Counted from the first letter of the stretch, positions 1 through 7,217 are shown. The stretch is DNA of 12,587 nucleotides from an uncultured Desulfomonile sp. (GCA_903853735.1 CAINUH010000322.1:1-12587); one strand, 5' to 3'. The notes: generated from the sequence alone by a model not told the origin. Numbers and translations are program-made.

Positions 1-20
1 GAATATGCACAATGAACGCA

Positions 21-26
21 TATAAT
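21..26 (+). promoter_or_regulatory. possible -10 box upstream of the histidine kinase
   Basis: A perfect TATAAT hexamer lies 26 bases before the first candidate start codon of the kinase gene. The matching -35 box would fall at or before the window edge, so it cannot be checked. The surroundings are AT-rich, so a chance match is quite possible. Confidence 0.25.
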
Positions 27-52
27 TTTTCAAGTGCCTTGAAGAAAGGGCA

Positions 53-2767
53 TTGGACGCAGTCATGATGCTCGATGCACAGCTTATAAGTAAGGGTGAG
101 AACCATGATGTAGCTGCGAGGCAAGACAGGCTTCGCAGCGCACAAATCAGTCAAATCTATTCTCAGTCCTCCGGAGGAAGCTTAGCTGCGCTGCTTGGGG
201 GAATAGTCCTTGCTGCAGCTCTTTGGTTTTCAGATCCACGAACCGGCGTGATAGCCTGGGCATTGTGCTATGTGGTTGTGTTCATGGCTCACCTGGTCCT
301 GGTCAGAGCGTTCCATTCAGCAGCCCCCGTGGGAGACGAAGCTTTGGCTTGGGGCAGATGGCATTGGGTGGTAACTACATCAGGCTCTCTGGTTTGGGGG
401 TATGCGGTAGTTTTTCTTTTCCCGCAAGATGTTGTGCATCTCCAGATTTACATGATCATTTTTGTGGGTGGTATAGTCGCCGGGGCTGTTGCGATTTACT
501 CTCCGACCAATGAATACTGGACCAACATTCTCGTTGCACTCGTTCCGCTTTCAGGGCGGTTTTTTTATCAGGGCGGAGAGTACAATGTGACGGTTGGGGC
601 CCTGGGAATCATGTTTGGCATTGTTATGGGTTTCGCCGGCATACGCACCCACAAATTATATGCAGAGCTATTGACCATTCGGTTTGAAAGAGAAGACCTC
701 ATTGATGACCTCAGAAAAGAGATCTCATGGCGTAGAGAAGTCGAGAAAGATTTGCGAGAGACTCGGGACGAACTCGAACTTCGCGTAGCTCAGAGGACCT
801 CAGACCTGAAAAAGGCCAATCTTGAGCTATTGGAAGAGATAGCGGAGAGACGTAAGGCGGAAGATGCCCTAAGAGTCAGCGAAAATGCATATCGCTCATT
901 GTCTGCAAATATACCCGGGATAGTCTATCGAGTTTGGCCACAAGACAACAAGACGCGTTTTTTTGGAAGAGGACTCGAAGCAATAACGGGATTTGCGCCG
1001 ACCGATATGAATTTCGGTGGGATCAGCGCAATACATCAATTGATTGTGCCGGAAGACAAAGATAATGTGGCACTCTTGATCAAACGGGCGATGGCATACG
1101 ACAAATCCTTCGAAGAAACGTATCGCATTCGAGACAAGACGGGGAACATCAGATGGTGCACTGACCATGGGAGTTCCGGATCAAGCCGAGAGGAATCTTC
1201 GAAACACTTTGATGGTGTAATTTTTGACGTCACAGACCGAAAAAGGGCCGAGGATATCATACGAGAATCTGAAGAGAAATATCGTTTGCTGGTTGACAAC
1301 GCCCAAGAGTCTATTTTTGTTGCGCAGGACGGCCACTTGAAATTCTGGAATCCTGCCACGTTGGAACTCTTGGGCTTTTCCTCGGAAGAACTGGTATCCC
1401 TGCCTTTTACACACTTCATTCATCCGGATGACAGGGAAATGGTTTTGGAACGACACCTCAAGAGACTGAGAAACGAGCCGCCACCCGCAGTCTATTCATT
1501 CAGAATTGTTAAAAAAGATACGGCAACGTTGTGGGTTCAACTCAACTCGGTTCTCGTGGACTGGGAAGGTAGACCAGCTACCTTAAATTTCTTGACTGAC
1601 GTTACAGAATTCAAGAGAGCTGCCGATGTGCACGTGCGCATGGAGCGACTCAAAGCCATAGGCGATTTGGCCGCAGGAGTAGCCCACAATTTCAACAACC
1701 TTCTCCAGGTGGTCATGGCCGGGATCGAGTTGGCACTGAAAGATCTTGAATCGGGAAACATAATTCAAATCAAGAAAACTCTTGAGCGGGTTCGTAAATC
1801 GTCCAAACTCGGCTCAGAAACTGTTAAGCGTCTCCAGAGTTTTGCCAAGATTCGCGTGGATACAACTTTCTCAGAAAACAAAGTGGTCGATTTGTCCGAA
1901 ATCGTCAGACAGGCTGTGGACATAAGTCGGCCGTGGTGGAAAACGAACCTCGAAAAAGAGGGGATCCGTGTTGCCATGGAACTCAATCTCACGGACGGCT
2001 GCCTCGTTGCTGGAGCGGAAAGCGAACTCTTCGAGGTATTGGTGAATCTTATTAAGAATGCTGCAGAGGCTGTGCCTAGTGGAGGCGGCATAAGGATCAC
2101 TACCTGCATCATCGAAGATCAGGTGGTCCTTGAAGTGCAAGATAGTGGCATCGGAATTTCCAACGGTGACCAGAAGCGGTTATTTGAACCCTTTTGGACT
2201 ACCAAGGGGGCTGTGGGAACCGGCTTGGGGTTAGCGGTCAGCCGCGGGATTGTGAGCAGCCACGGCGGCACAATCTCAGTAGCGAGCACAGTCGGAGAAG
2301 GGACCACTTTCACCATTAACTTACCTCTCGCACAGGCATCGTCTCAAGAAGCCGCGCCTTCCCTGTCAACAATTCTTGACCTCAATCTCAGAATCCTTGT
2401 TATCGATGACACGGAGCCACTGGTAATGCTCCTGAAAGATCTGCTTGCCGGCCATGGGCAGAAGGCGTTGGCAGCTCTCTCCGGCACGGAAGGGCTTGCT
2501 CTTTTCAGAGATAATGAAGTGGATCTCGTGATCTGTGATCTCGGAATGCCGGAAATGAACGGATGGGAGGTGGGCAAGATGGTCCGCTCCTTATGCCGGG
2601 AGAAAGGAATTCCCAAGACGCCCTTCATACTGTTGACCGGGTGGGGTGGACAGTTTATGGAGCCGGACAAAATAGCCGAATCTGGAATAGACGGAGTCTT
2701 GGAAAAACCGGTGGAAGTCTCCAGACTTTTCAGCATGATTCAACAAATCGTATTAGGTACAACGTGA
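53..2767 (+). CDS. membrane-bound PAS-PAS hybrid sensor histidine kinase with C-terminal receiver domain
   Basis: This is a predicted inner-membrane sensor kinase that autophosphorylates on His and passes phosphate to its own receiver. Residues about 42-197 form some six hydrophobic segments, and a charged coiled coil follows (about 205-275). Two PAS domains follow (about 276-395 and 402-520; the second carries the FWNPA and HPDD signatures). The HisKA H-box is at 537-550 with phospho-His545. HATPase_c shows the N-box around N665/N669, DSGIGI at 697-702, FEPFWTTK at 711-718 and GTGLGL at 722-727. The receiver has D785/D786, phospho-acceptor D829, T862 and K885. No response regulator with an output domain is adjacent, so targets are unknown. 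The residue after His545 is Asn rather than the usual Glu/Asp. The start is uncertain: the listed start is TTG, with AAAGGG only 2 bases upstream, and ATG codons at 65 and 68 are alternatives. An in-frame stop at 23-25 bounds the gene. Confidence 0.93.
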   Translation: MDAVMMLDAQLISKGENHDVAARQDRLRSAQISQIYSQSSGGSLAALLGGIVLAAALWFSDPRTGVIAWALCYVVVFMAHLVLVRAFHSAAPVGDEALAWGRWHWVVTTSGSLVWGYAVVFLFPQDVVHLQIYMIIFVGGIVAGAVAIYSPTNEYWTNILVALVPLSGRFFYQGGEYNVTVGALGIMFGIVMGFAGIRTHKLYAELLTIRFEREDLIDDLRKEISWRREVEKDLRETRDELELRVAQRTSDLKKANLELLEEIAERRKAEDALRVSENAYRSLSANIPGIVYRVWPQDNKTRFFGRGLEAITGFAPTDMNFGGISAIHQLIVPEDKDNVALLIKRAMAYDKSFEETYRIRDKTGNIRWCTDHGSSGSSREESSKHFDGVIFDVTDRKRAEDIIRESEEKYRLLVDNAQESIFVAQDGHLKFWNPATLELLGFSSEELVSLPFTHFIHPDDREMVLERHLKRLRNEPPPAVYSFRIVKKDTATLWVQLNSVLVDWEGRPATLNFLTDVTEFKRAADVHVRMERLKAIGDLAAGVAHNFNNLLQVVMAGIELALKDLESGNIIQIKKTLERVRKSSKLGSETVKRLQSFAKIRVDTTFSENKVVDLSEIVRQAVDISRPWWKTNLEKEGIRVAMELNLTDGCLVAGAESELFEVLVNLIKNAAEAVPSGGGIRITTCIIEDQVVLEVQDSGIGISNGDQKRLFEPFWTTKGAVGTGLGLAVSRGIVSSHGGTISVASTVGEGTTFTINLPLAQASSQEAAPSLSTILDLNLRILVIDDTEPLVMLLKDLLAGHGQKALAALSGTEGLALFRDNEVDLVICDLGMPEMNGWEVGKMVRSLCREKGIPKTPFILLTGWGGQFMEPDKIAESGIDGVLEKPVEVSRLFSMIQQIVLGTT

Positions 2768-2822
2768 TGAGATCCGGGCGAAGTGAGGTAGTCGTCGGTT
2801 CAGCACACTTGTCTCCATTGAG

Positions 2823-2851
2823 TTGAGATATTAGGAACAGGTGAATATTAC
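2823..2851 (+). promoter_or_regulatory. candidate sigma-70-like promoter for the maf-yggS pair
   Basis: TTGAGA (2823-2828) and TATTAC (2846-2851) are separated by 17 bases, matching the consensus at 5/6 and 4/6 positions. They lie about 55 bases before the maf start, in the 139-base gap after the kinase gene. No terminator-like hairpin with a T tract was found in this gap, so read-through from the kinase gene cannot be excluded. The promoter call is by eye only. Confidence 0.3.
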
Positions 2852-2906
2852 CGGCAAGTGAGCGCAATGTGTGATGCCGATGTATTGGAAATGAATTGGA
2901 AATCAA

Positions 2907-3530
2907 ATGACTGAACACATTAATCCTTCCACGGCCGTTCTCATACTTGCATCCGCGTCGCCCAGGCGAAAAGAATTATTGACTGGTCTGGGCATTCCTT
3001 TCCGAGTCGTGCCTTCAGGCGTGCCCGAGGTTCTGATGAATGGGGAGTTTCCAGACCAACACGTTTCCCGGCTTGCTCTGGCCAAAGCGTTCGACGTCGC
3101 TCAACTTTTTCCTGATATGTGGATACTAGGGGCTGATACCATCGTAGTCATTGATGACAAGATATTGGGAAAGCCCGAAGATCGCGGTCAGGCAATAACC
3201 ATGCTGGCAAGCCTGGCAGGCAGAACTCACGAAGTCTACACGGGCTATGCCATTGTGAACTGTCAGTTCCCTGAGAAACAACGTGTCCGCTACGTAACAT
3301 CCAAAGTCCACATTCGGAGTTTATCATCAGGAGAGATCGAAGGGTATGTCCGTACCGGCGAACCCATGGATAAAGCGGGCGCCTATGCCATCCAAGGTAT
3401 CGGATCAGCCATAGTCGAGACAGTGGAAGGATCATATACCAACGTCGTGGGCCTCCCGCTGTGCGAAGTAGCAAAAGATCTTGAGGAATTGGCGGTTTTC
3501 GATTTTCTGAAAAAGGACCATTGGTCATGA
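2907..3530 (+). CDS. maf: Maf-family nucleoside triphosphate pyrophosphatase (dTTP/UTP type)
   Basis: Maf proteins hydrolyse non-canonical or surplus nucleoside triphosphates to monophosphate and pyrophosphate in the cytoplasm; some are linked to septum control. The 207-residue length is normal for the family. Visible hallmarks are LASASPRRKELL at 14-25, the GADT motif with catalytic Asp77, GKPED at 88-92, KAGAYAIQG at 156-164 and GSYTNVVGLP at 175-184. The KAGAYAIQG form resembles the YhdE (dTTP/UTP) subgroup rather than the YceF (7-methyl-GTP) subgroup; this subgroup assignment is inference. The ATG is preceded by a weak TTGGA ribosome-binding sequence 6 bases upstream. Its stop overlaps the start of the next gene (ATGA at 3527-3530), which suggests translational coupling. 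Confidence 0.95.
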   Translation: MTEHINPSTAVLILASASPRRKELLTGLGIPFRVVPSGVPEVLMNGEFPDQHVSRLALAKAFDVAQLFPDMWILGADTIVVIDDKILGKPEDRGQAITMLASLAGRTHEVYTGYAIVNCQFPEKQRVRYVTSKVHIRSLSSGEIEGYVRTGEPMDKAGAYAIQGIGSAIVETVEGSYTNVVGLPLCEVAKDLEELAVFDFLKKDHWS

Positions 3531-4225
3531 TTGCGGAAAACTTTGCCGAAATATTCATGAAGATTGAGCGGGCAGCGGCTCGCGGCGGACGCAGCAGGGA
3601 CGAGGTTCGCATCGTTGCGGCTGCCAAAGGACAAGGTCGGGAAAAGATTGAGGAGGCCCTGTCCGCAGGCGTCACAATCATAGGCCACAACTACCTGCAG
3701 GAGGCCTCGAGAGAAATGCCTCGGCAGATTCCGCCGGAAGTCGAAATCCACATGATCGGCCATCTCCAGAAAAACAAGGCCGGCAAGGCTGTAGAGATTT
3801 TTCATGTGATAGAAACGGTGGATAGCGTTGATCTTGCCGCCGCCCTTGCCCGGAGGGCCGAAGCCCTTGGACGGAATATTGGAGTCATGATCCAGGTCAA
3901 TCTGGCTCACGAGGCTCAGAAGTCGGGCATAAAAGAAGAGATGGTTCCGGAACTGATAGGAGCAATTCTCCGCTTTCCTTGGTTGAGGCTCCTTGGATTG
4001 ATGACTATGCCGCCTTTTTTTGATCAGCCCGAAAAGGCGAGATTTTTTTTTGCCCGGCTTCGGGATCTGAGAGAAAGACTCATGGCATCCGGGGATCTTG
4101 CGTCGGATATGAAAGAGTTGTCCATGGGTATGACAGGGGACTTCGATGTGGCGGTGGAAGAAGGGGCGACGCTCGTCAGGGTAGGCACAGCTCTGTTCGG
4201 ACCCCGGCACAATGCGAATGATTAG
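3527..4225 (+). CDS. YggS/PLPBP-family pyridoxal 5'-phosphate homeostasis protein
   Basis: This is a cytoplasmic, single-domain alanine-racemase-fold protein. The family binds PLP, has no known enzymatic activity and helps keep vitamin B6 and amino-acid pools balanced. The chosen ATG gives 232 residues, typical for the family. It overlaps the maf stop as ATGA and has AGGA 9 bases upstream, which is better than a TTG at 3521 only 3 bases from that site. The expected PLP lysine is K34 (AAAKGQ). HMIGHLQKNK at 75-84, LLGLMTMPP, and a C-terminal block with LSMGMTGDF (from 198) and VRVGTALFGPR match the family. It is divergent in places: the usual GENYVQE motif reads GHNYLQE (His54), and the residue after K34 is Gly rather than Thr. 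The gene contains T runs of 7 and 9 bases (4015-4021, 4043-4051) with the frame intact. Confidence 0.92.
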   Translation: MIAENFAEIFMKIERAAARGGRSRDEVRIVAAAKGQGREKIEEALSAGVTIIGHNYLQEASREMPRQIPPEVEIHMIGHLQKNKAGKAVEIFHVIETVDSVDLAAALARRAEALGRNIGVMIQVNLAHEAQKSGIKEEMVPELIGAILRFPWLRLLGLMTMPPFFDQPEKARFFFARLRDLRERLMASGDLASDMKELSMGMTGDFDVAVEEGATLVRVGTALFGPRHNAND

Positions 4226-4397
4226 CTCGGCGAATTTGAAACTCATTAGAGTGGTTCTCAAACTCCATCGGTTGATTGGAAGTGGATACGACGTTATCGT
4301 TACAGGCATCTTGTGATATGCGCCCACATTTTCGGGCCTGAGTTCTCATGCCGAGTGCCGTCAAACGAGGAATTTCAATAGGAGAGTGTGTTACGAA

Positions 4398-5561
4398 GTG
4401 AGAATTGTAATTGCGCCGGACTCGTACAAGGGCAGTTTATCGGCCGTTGAAGTCGCCAATGCCATGGAAAAGGGCATATTGAAAGTGTTCCCCGACGCCG
4501 AGGTTTTCAAGATCCCCATTGCTGACGGTGGTGAGGGAACGGTAGAGTCCCTGGTCATGGCTACCGGTGGACGCATAGTTCACGAAACGGTTGTCGGGCC
4601 CATTGGTCAGCCCGTACACGCCCACTGGGGGATACTCGGGGACGGCCAGACTGCTGTTATAGAGATGGCATCAGCGTCCGGCCTGCCTCTCGTTACACCT
4701 CGAAATCGTGACCCACGCATCACCTCCTCTTACGGAACAGGGCAGCTCATTAGGGCCGCTCTCGACGGTGGGTTTCGCAAAATCATAGTCGGGATCGGCG
4801 GGAGCGCCACGAATGACGGAGGTGCAGGGATGGCAAGTGCTCTGGGAGTAAAGTTCTTGGACTCTCTGGGCAGAGAGCTTGTCCCAGGGGGTGCAGCGCT
4901 GGCTCAGTTGGCCCAGGTTGACATCAGCGGAATTGATATACGGTTTCAAGAATCTGATATCGTTGTCGCTTGCGACGTAGATAACCCCCTATGCGGTGCT
5001 CTGGGCGGCTCAGCAGTTTATGGCCCTCAAAAAGGGGCTGCCCCCGACGTGGTATCGGAATTGGACGCTGCCCTGTGCAATTTTGCTACATTGGCAAGGA
5101 AAGCTACAGGCAAGGATGTGGCCGATCGCCCTGGAGCAGGAGCCGCCGGGGGACTGGGGGCCGGGCTCATGTATTTCTCAGGTGCCATCCTCCGTCCTGG
5201 TGTGGAGATTGTCTTTGAAACCACTGGACTGCCTTCCTTGGTCCAAACGGCAGACTTAATCATCACGGGAGAAGGCATGACCGATTCTCAGACTGCCTTC
5301 GGTAAAGCGCCGGTAGGGATAGGAAATCTGGCAAAAAAATATGGAAAGATTGCCATCTGTTTGTCCGGAAGCCTGGGGACCGGCGCAGAAGATGTTTTGA
5401 AACACGGCATTCAGGCTGTAATTGATATCATTCCGCGGCCAATGAATCTTCAGGAGTGCATGGCGTCAGCGGCATCGATGATTGAAATTGCTGCGTCCAG
5501 GATGGCTCGGCTGCTGAAGGCGGGAATATTGCTGAGGACCGAGAGCGCTGAGCTTCGCTAA
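4398..5561 (+). CDS. glycerate kinase, GarK/GlxK type (glycerate to 2-phosphoglycerate)
   Basis: This ATP-dependent cytoplasmic kinase of the Gly_kinase (type I) family feeds D-glycerate into lower glycolysis; GarK/GlxK members form 2-phosphoglycerate. From the GTG at 4398 the protein has 387 residues, the usual size, and starts directly in the family's N-terminal motif APDSYKGSLSA (6-16). Other family blocks are ADGGEGT (42-48), GIGGSATNDGG (122-132), ACDVDNPLCG (191-200), GPQKGA (209-214), a Gly-rich GAGAAGGLGAG (246-256) and TGEGMTDSQTAFGKAP (290-305). An upstream in-frame GTG at 4386 abuts AGGAGA (4380-4385) with no spacing, so 4398, 12 bases away, is preferred. The gap to yggS is 172 bases with no clear terminator or promoter. 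No glyoxylate or glycerate pathway gene adjoins it, so its physiological route (photorespiratory-like salvage, serine or sugar-acid use) is open. Confidence 0.94.
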   Translation: MRIVIAPDSYKGSLSAVEVANAMEKGILKVFPDAEVFKIPIADGGEGTVESLVMATGGRIVHETVVGPIGQPVHAHWGILGDGQTAVIEMASASGLPLVTPRNRDPRITSSYGTGQLIRAALDGGFRKIIVGIGGSATNDGGAGMASALGVKFLDSLGRELVPGGAALAQLAQVDISGIDIRFQESDIVVACDVDNPLCGALGGSAVYGPQKGAAPDVVSELDAALCNFATLARKATGKDVADRPGAGAAGGLGAGLMYFSGAILRPGVEIVFETTGLPSLVQTADLIITGEGMTDSQTAFGKAPVGIGNLAKKYGKIAICLSGSLGTGAEDVLKHGIQAVIDIIPRPMNLQECMASAASMIEIAASRMARLLKAGILLRTESAELR

Positions 5562-5725
5562 ATGGAGTTCTTCGTGGCATGAGGGGGGACAAATCGAGGC
5601 AATTTCATCGGCTCATACCAGCTCGCGATCTTCGAAATAACATTGACGGGACGCCTTTCACCACCAAAGCTTTTTCGTTAACTGTGTTACTTCTTTGAAA
5701 GCGAAATGGTGTCAGCCGTGAACGT

Positions 5726-6772
5726 TTACCGTGGAAGTTCTTCCATTATTGAGTCATGAATCAGGGGCCGAAAGATCTTGATACGCTGGTCGGCTTCGCC
5801 CATGAAGACACGGTTGGTTAACAAGACAACACACAAATCTCGGGAAGGGTCTATCCAGACTGATGTGCCGGTAAAACCCGTATGTCCAAGGCTTTCCGGG
5901 GAAAAAAAGAGTCCGCTCGAAGATCCCTCTTCGGAGGGTGTGTCAAAGCCAAGAGTCCTTGTGCTTTCAGCCGTGAAACCAGCCCTGCGGCAAAATACCT
6001 TGAGGACATCCTGATCAAAAAAGCTTCCTTCTGACTTTAGACTCGAAAGAATCTGCCTCAACAAAGCATCCACTCCTCGTGCCGTACCAAACAGACCTGC
6101 GTGACCGGACACTCCACCCAGGGCTCGTGCGTTCAGATCGTTGACAACTCCAGCGGAGTCATCCGGCCGGGTTTGTGCGACATCGTGGCTCGTGGTATCC
6201 GGCTTGAACATGAGGTCGTTTTCCAGACCCAGTTGGTTGTAAATGAGTTCCCTGGAGAAAAATTCGAGATCCTGCCCCTTACTACGTGTGACCATGAATC
6301 CCAGGAGCATGAATCCGAGGTCTGAATAAGCGCATCCATCTCCGGGCCTATATATGAGAGGTTCGTTGAGAATGAACTCGCTCACCCGTCCATGCACCGG
6401 ATCTTGTATATCCATGAGATAGTACGGCCGCCACGCGGGAAGACCCGAGGCATGGGCCAGCAACTGCCTGGGTGTGATTTCTCCCTTATCCGGCGGTGAA
6501 TTAGGAAACCATCGCACGAGCGGATAGTCCAAAATCTCCCGCTCTTCAGAAGTCATCAGTATCCAACAGGGGGTAGTAGCCAGAACTTTGGTCATTGAAG
6601 CGAGGTCAAAAAGAGTCCCTACGGTTACGGAGGCTGTTCCGGGACCGCCCAAAGTTCCGTACGGTCTATGAAAAACAAGTTCATCGCGATAGGAGATTAG
6701 GAGGACTGCTCCGGTAAACAGTTCTTCTTCAACGCCTTCACACATCAGTTTATGGGCATTCAGAAATCCCAT
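5726..6772 (-). CDS. serine hydrolase of the class C beta-lactamase/CubicO fold, no signal peptide
   Basis: This is a predicted beta-lactamase-fold serine hydrolase (penicillin-binding-protein-like or esterase/transpeptidase relative); the substrate cannot be told. Numbered from an upstream GTG at 6790 (354 residues), the SxxK motif is SMTK with nucleophile Ser65 and Lys68, the YxN-equivalent is Tyr155-Ser-Asp157, and the KTG-equivalent is HTG at 303-305. LLAHASGLP and ALGGVSGHAGLFGT are further family blocks. The ATG at 6772 (348 residues) is preferred because GAGG lies 5 bases upstream, while the GTG has no good ribosome-binding site. No signal peptide is seen, so it probably acts in the cytoplasm. 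That would fit peptidoglycan-fragment or ester turnover better than periplasmic drug resistance. It is convergent with glycerate kinase; the 164-base gap holds no obvious terminator. Confidence 0.88.
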   Translation of the reverse strand: MGFLNAHKLMCEGVEEELFTGAVLLISYRDELVFHRPYGTLGGPGTASVTVGTLFDLASMTKVLATTPCWILMTSEEREILDYPLVRWFPNSPPDKGEITPRQLLAHASGLPAWRPYYLMDIQDPVHGRVSEFILNEPLIYRPGDGCAYSDLGFMLLGFMVTRSKGQDLEFFSRELIYNQLGLENDLMFKPDTTSHDVAQTRPDDSAGVVNDLNARALGGVSGHAGLFGTARGVDALLRQILSSLKSEGSFFDQDVLKVFCRRAGFTAESTRTLGFDTPSEEGSSSGLFFSPESLGHTGFTGTSVWIDPSRDLCVVLLTNRVFMGEADQRIKIFRPLIHDSIMEELPR

Positions 6773-6824
6773 GCGGACCTCGGCAACCACGTCAATCGCC
6801 GGGACGCCTGCGCCACTATCAGAG

Positions 6825-6998
6825 TTACGAGCATCTCTTATACTGGTGTAGTGTCTCCATAACAGCTTTACAACGATTTACCTTTTGGAGAATCTGATCG
6901 ACCTCCTTGGTCCAGACAAAACGTTTCGGGTTTTCGTTATGTACCTTGATGAAATCATAGATGGCAGCGACCAGATCTGAAACACTGTGTAAGCCGCC
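6825..6998 (-). pseudogene. C-terminal relic of an IS630-family transposase
   Basis: An open frame of about 58 codons ending in TAA reads GGLHSVSDLVAAIYDF, then HNENPKRFVWTKEVDQIL and a tail like KVNRCKAVMETLH. This is the typical end of IS630-family DDE transposases, which continue FxSVxxLxxAIxxFIxxHNxxPKPFVWT and end with a short helix. Full-length members have roughly 340-360 residues; the DDE catalytic core and N-terminal helix-turn-helix are absent. Upstream sequence in any frame does not restore the family. Terminal inverted repeats and a target duplication were not recognised. It lies between the beta-lactamase-fold gene and the efflux operon and indicates an old insertion or deletion event there. 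Confidence 0.75.
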
Positions 6999-7130
6999 AT
7001 CAGTTCGATGCGTGCCAGTAATTCTCATCACAAAAGAAAGTTCTCTGTCGACGATTACAACGTTGTGTTATGCGAAGAGGAACTCCCTGAGCTACGATTC
7101 GCGCTAGCCCGGCCATGTATCTGTTCGAAA
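6999..7130. other. gap without recognisable gene
   Basis: Together with the IS relic and the small ORF at 7131-7217, this fills the roughly 440 bases between the beta-lactamase-fold gene and the efflux adaptor. I read both strands here and found no protein resembling a known family, no convincing promoter and no intrinsic terminator. A 77-codon minus-strand frame spanning it overlaps both neighbours and has no recognisable content. Confidence 0.5.
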
Positions 7131-7217
7131 TCATTCTTCCATTCCCTGACACAAAATCGCGGCACCCCAAATGCAGCTTATTACAATTACAAGCCACACG
7201 GGGATGTTTCGTGTCAA
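7131..7217 (-). CDS. possible 28-residue single-pass membrane microprotein
   Basis: A TTG codon overlaps the TGA stop of the adaptor gene (TTGA, 7217-7214) and opens 28 codons ending in TGA. The predicted peptide begins MTRN, has a continuous hydrophobic stretch PVWLVIVISCIWGAAILC at residues 6-23 and ends QGMEE. The positive N-terminus and acidic C-terminus predict one membrane helix with the N-terminus inside. Small single-helix proteins are known partners of RND pumps (AcrZ with AcrB in E. coli), which makes this position suggestive; no homology to AcrZ is claimed. Against it: the start is TTG, AAGG is directly adjacent with no spacing, and the length is short enough for chance. It could also be the broken N-terminus of a transporter such as an EamA-type protein, whose first helix can look similar. 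Confidence 0.3.
   Translation of the reverse strand: MTRNIPVWLVIVISCIWGAAILCQGMEE

Noticed and set aside
4271..4300. TTGATT and TATCGT, spaced 17 bases, as a promoter for glycerate kinase
   Set aside because: Only 4/6 matches in each box and about 100 bases from the start; such matches are expected by chance.
3383..4327. A 314-codon minus-strand open frame
   Set aside because: It lies opposite the maf 3' end and almost all of the yggS-like gene, both clearly conserved; its translation is rich in Ser, His, Arg and Pro and resembles no family.
4322..4337. GCCC...GGGC inverted repeat upstream of glycerate kinase
   Set aside because: A 4-pair stem with an 8-base loop is too weak to claim as a terminator or riboswitch element.
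5732..5745. Palindrome TGGAAG-TT-CTTCCA as terminator or operator
   Set aside because: It lies within the last codons of the beta-lactamase-fold gene, the loop is too small or the stem only 5 pairs, and no T tract follows on either strand.
7196..7214. ACACG...CGTGT hairpin after the adaptor gene as terminator
   Set aside because: Only a 5-pair stem with a 9-base loop and no run of T; not a credible intrinsic terminator.
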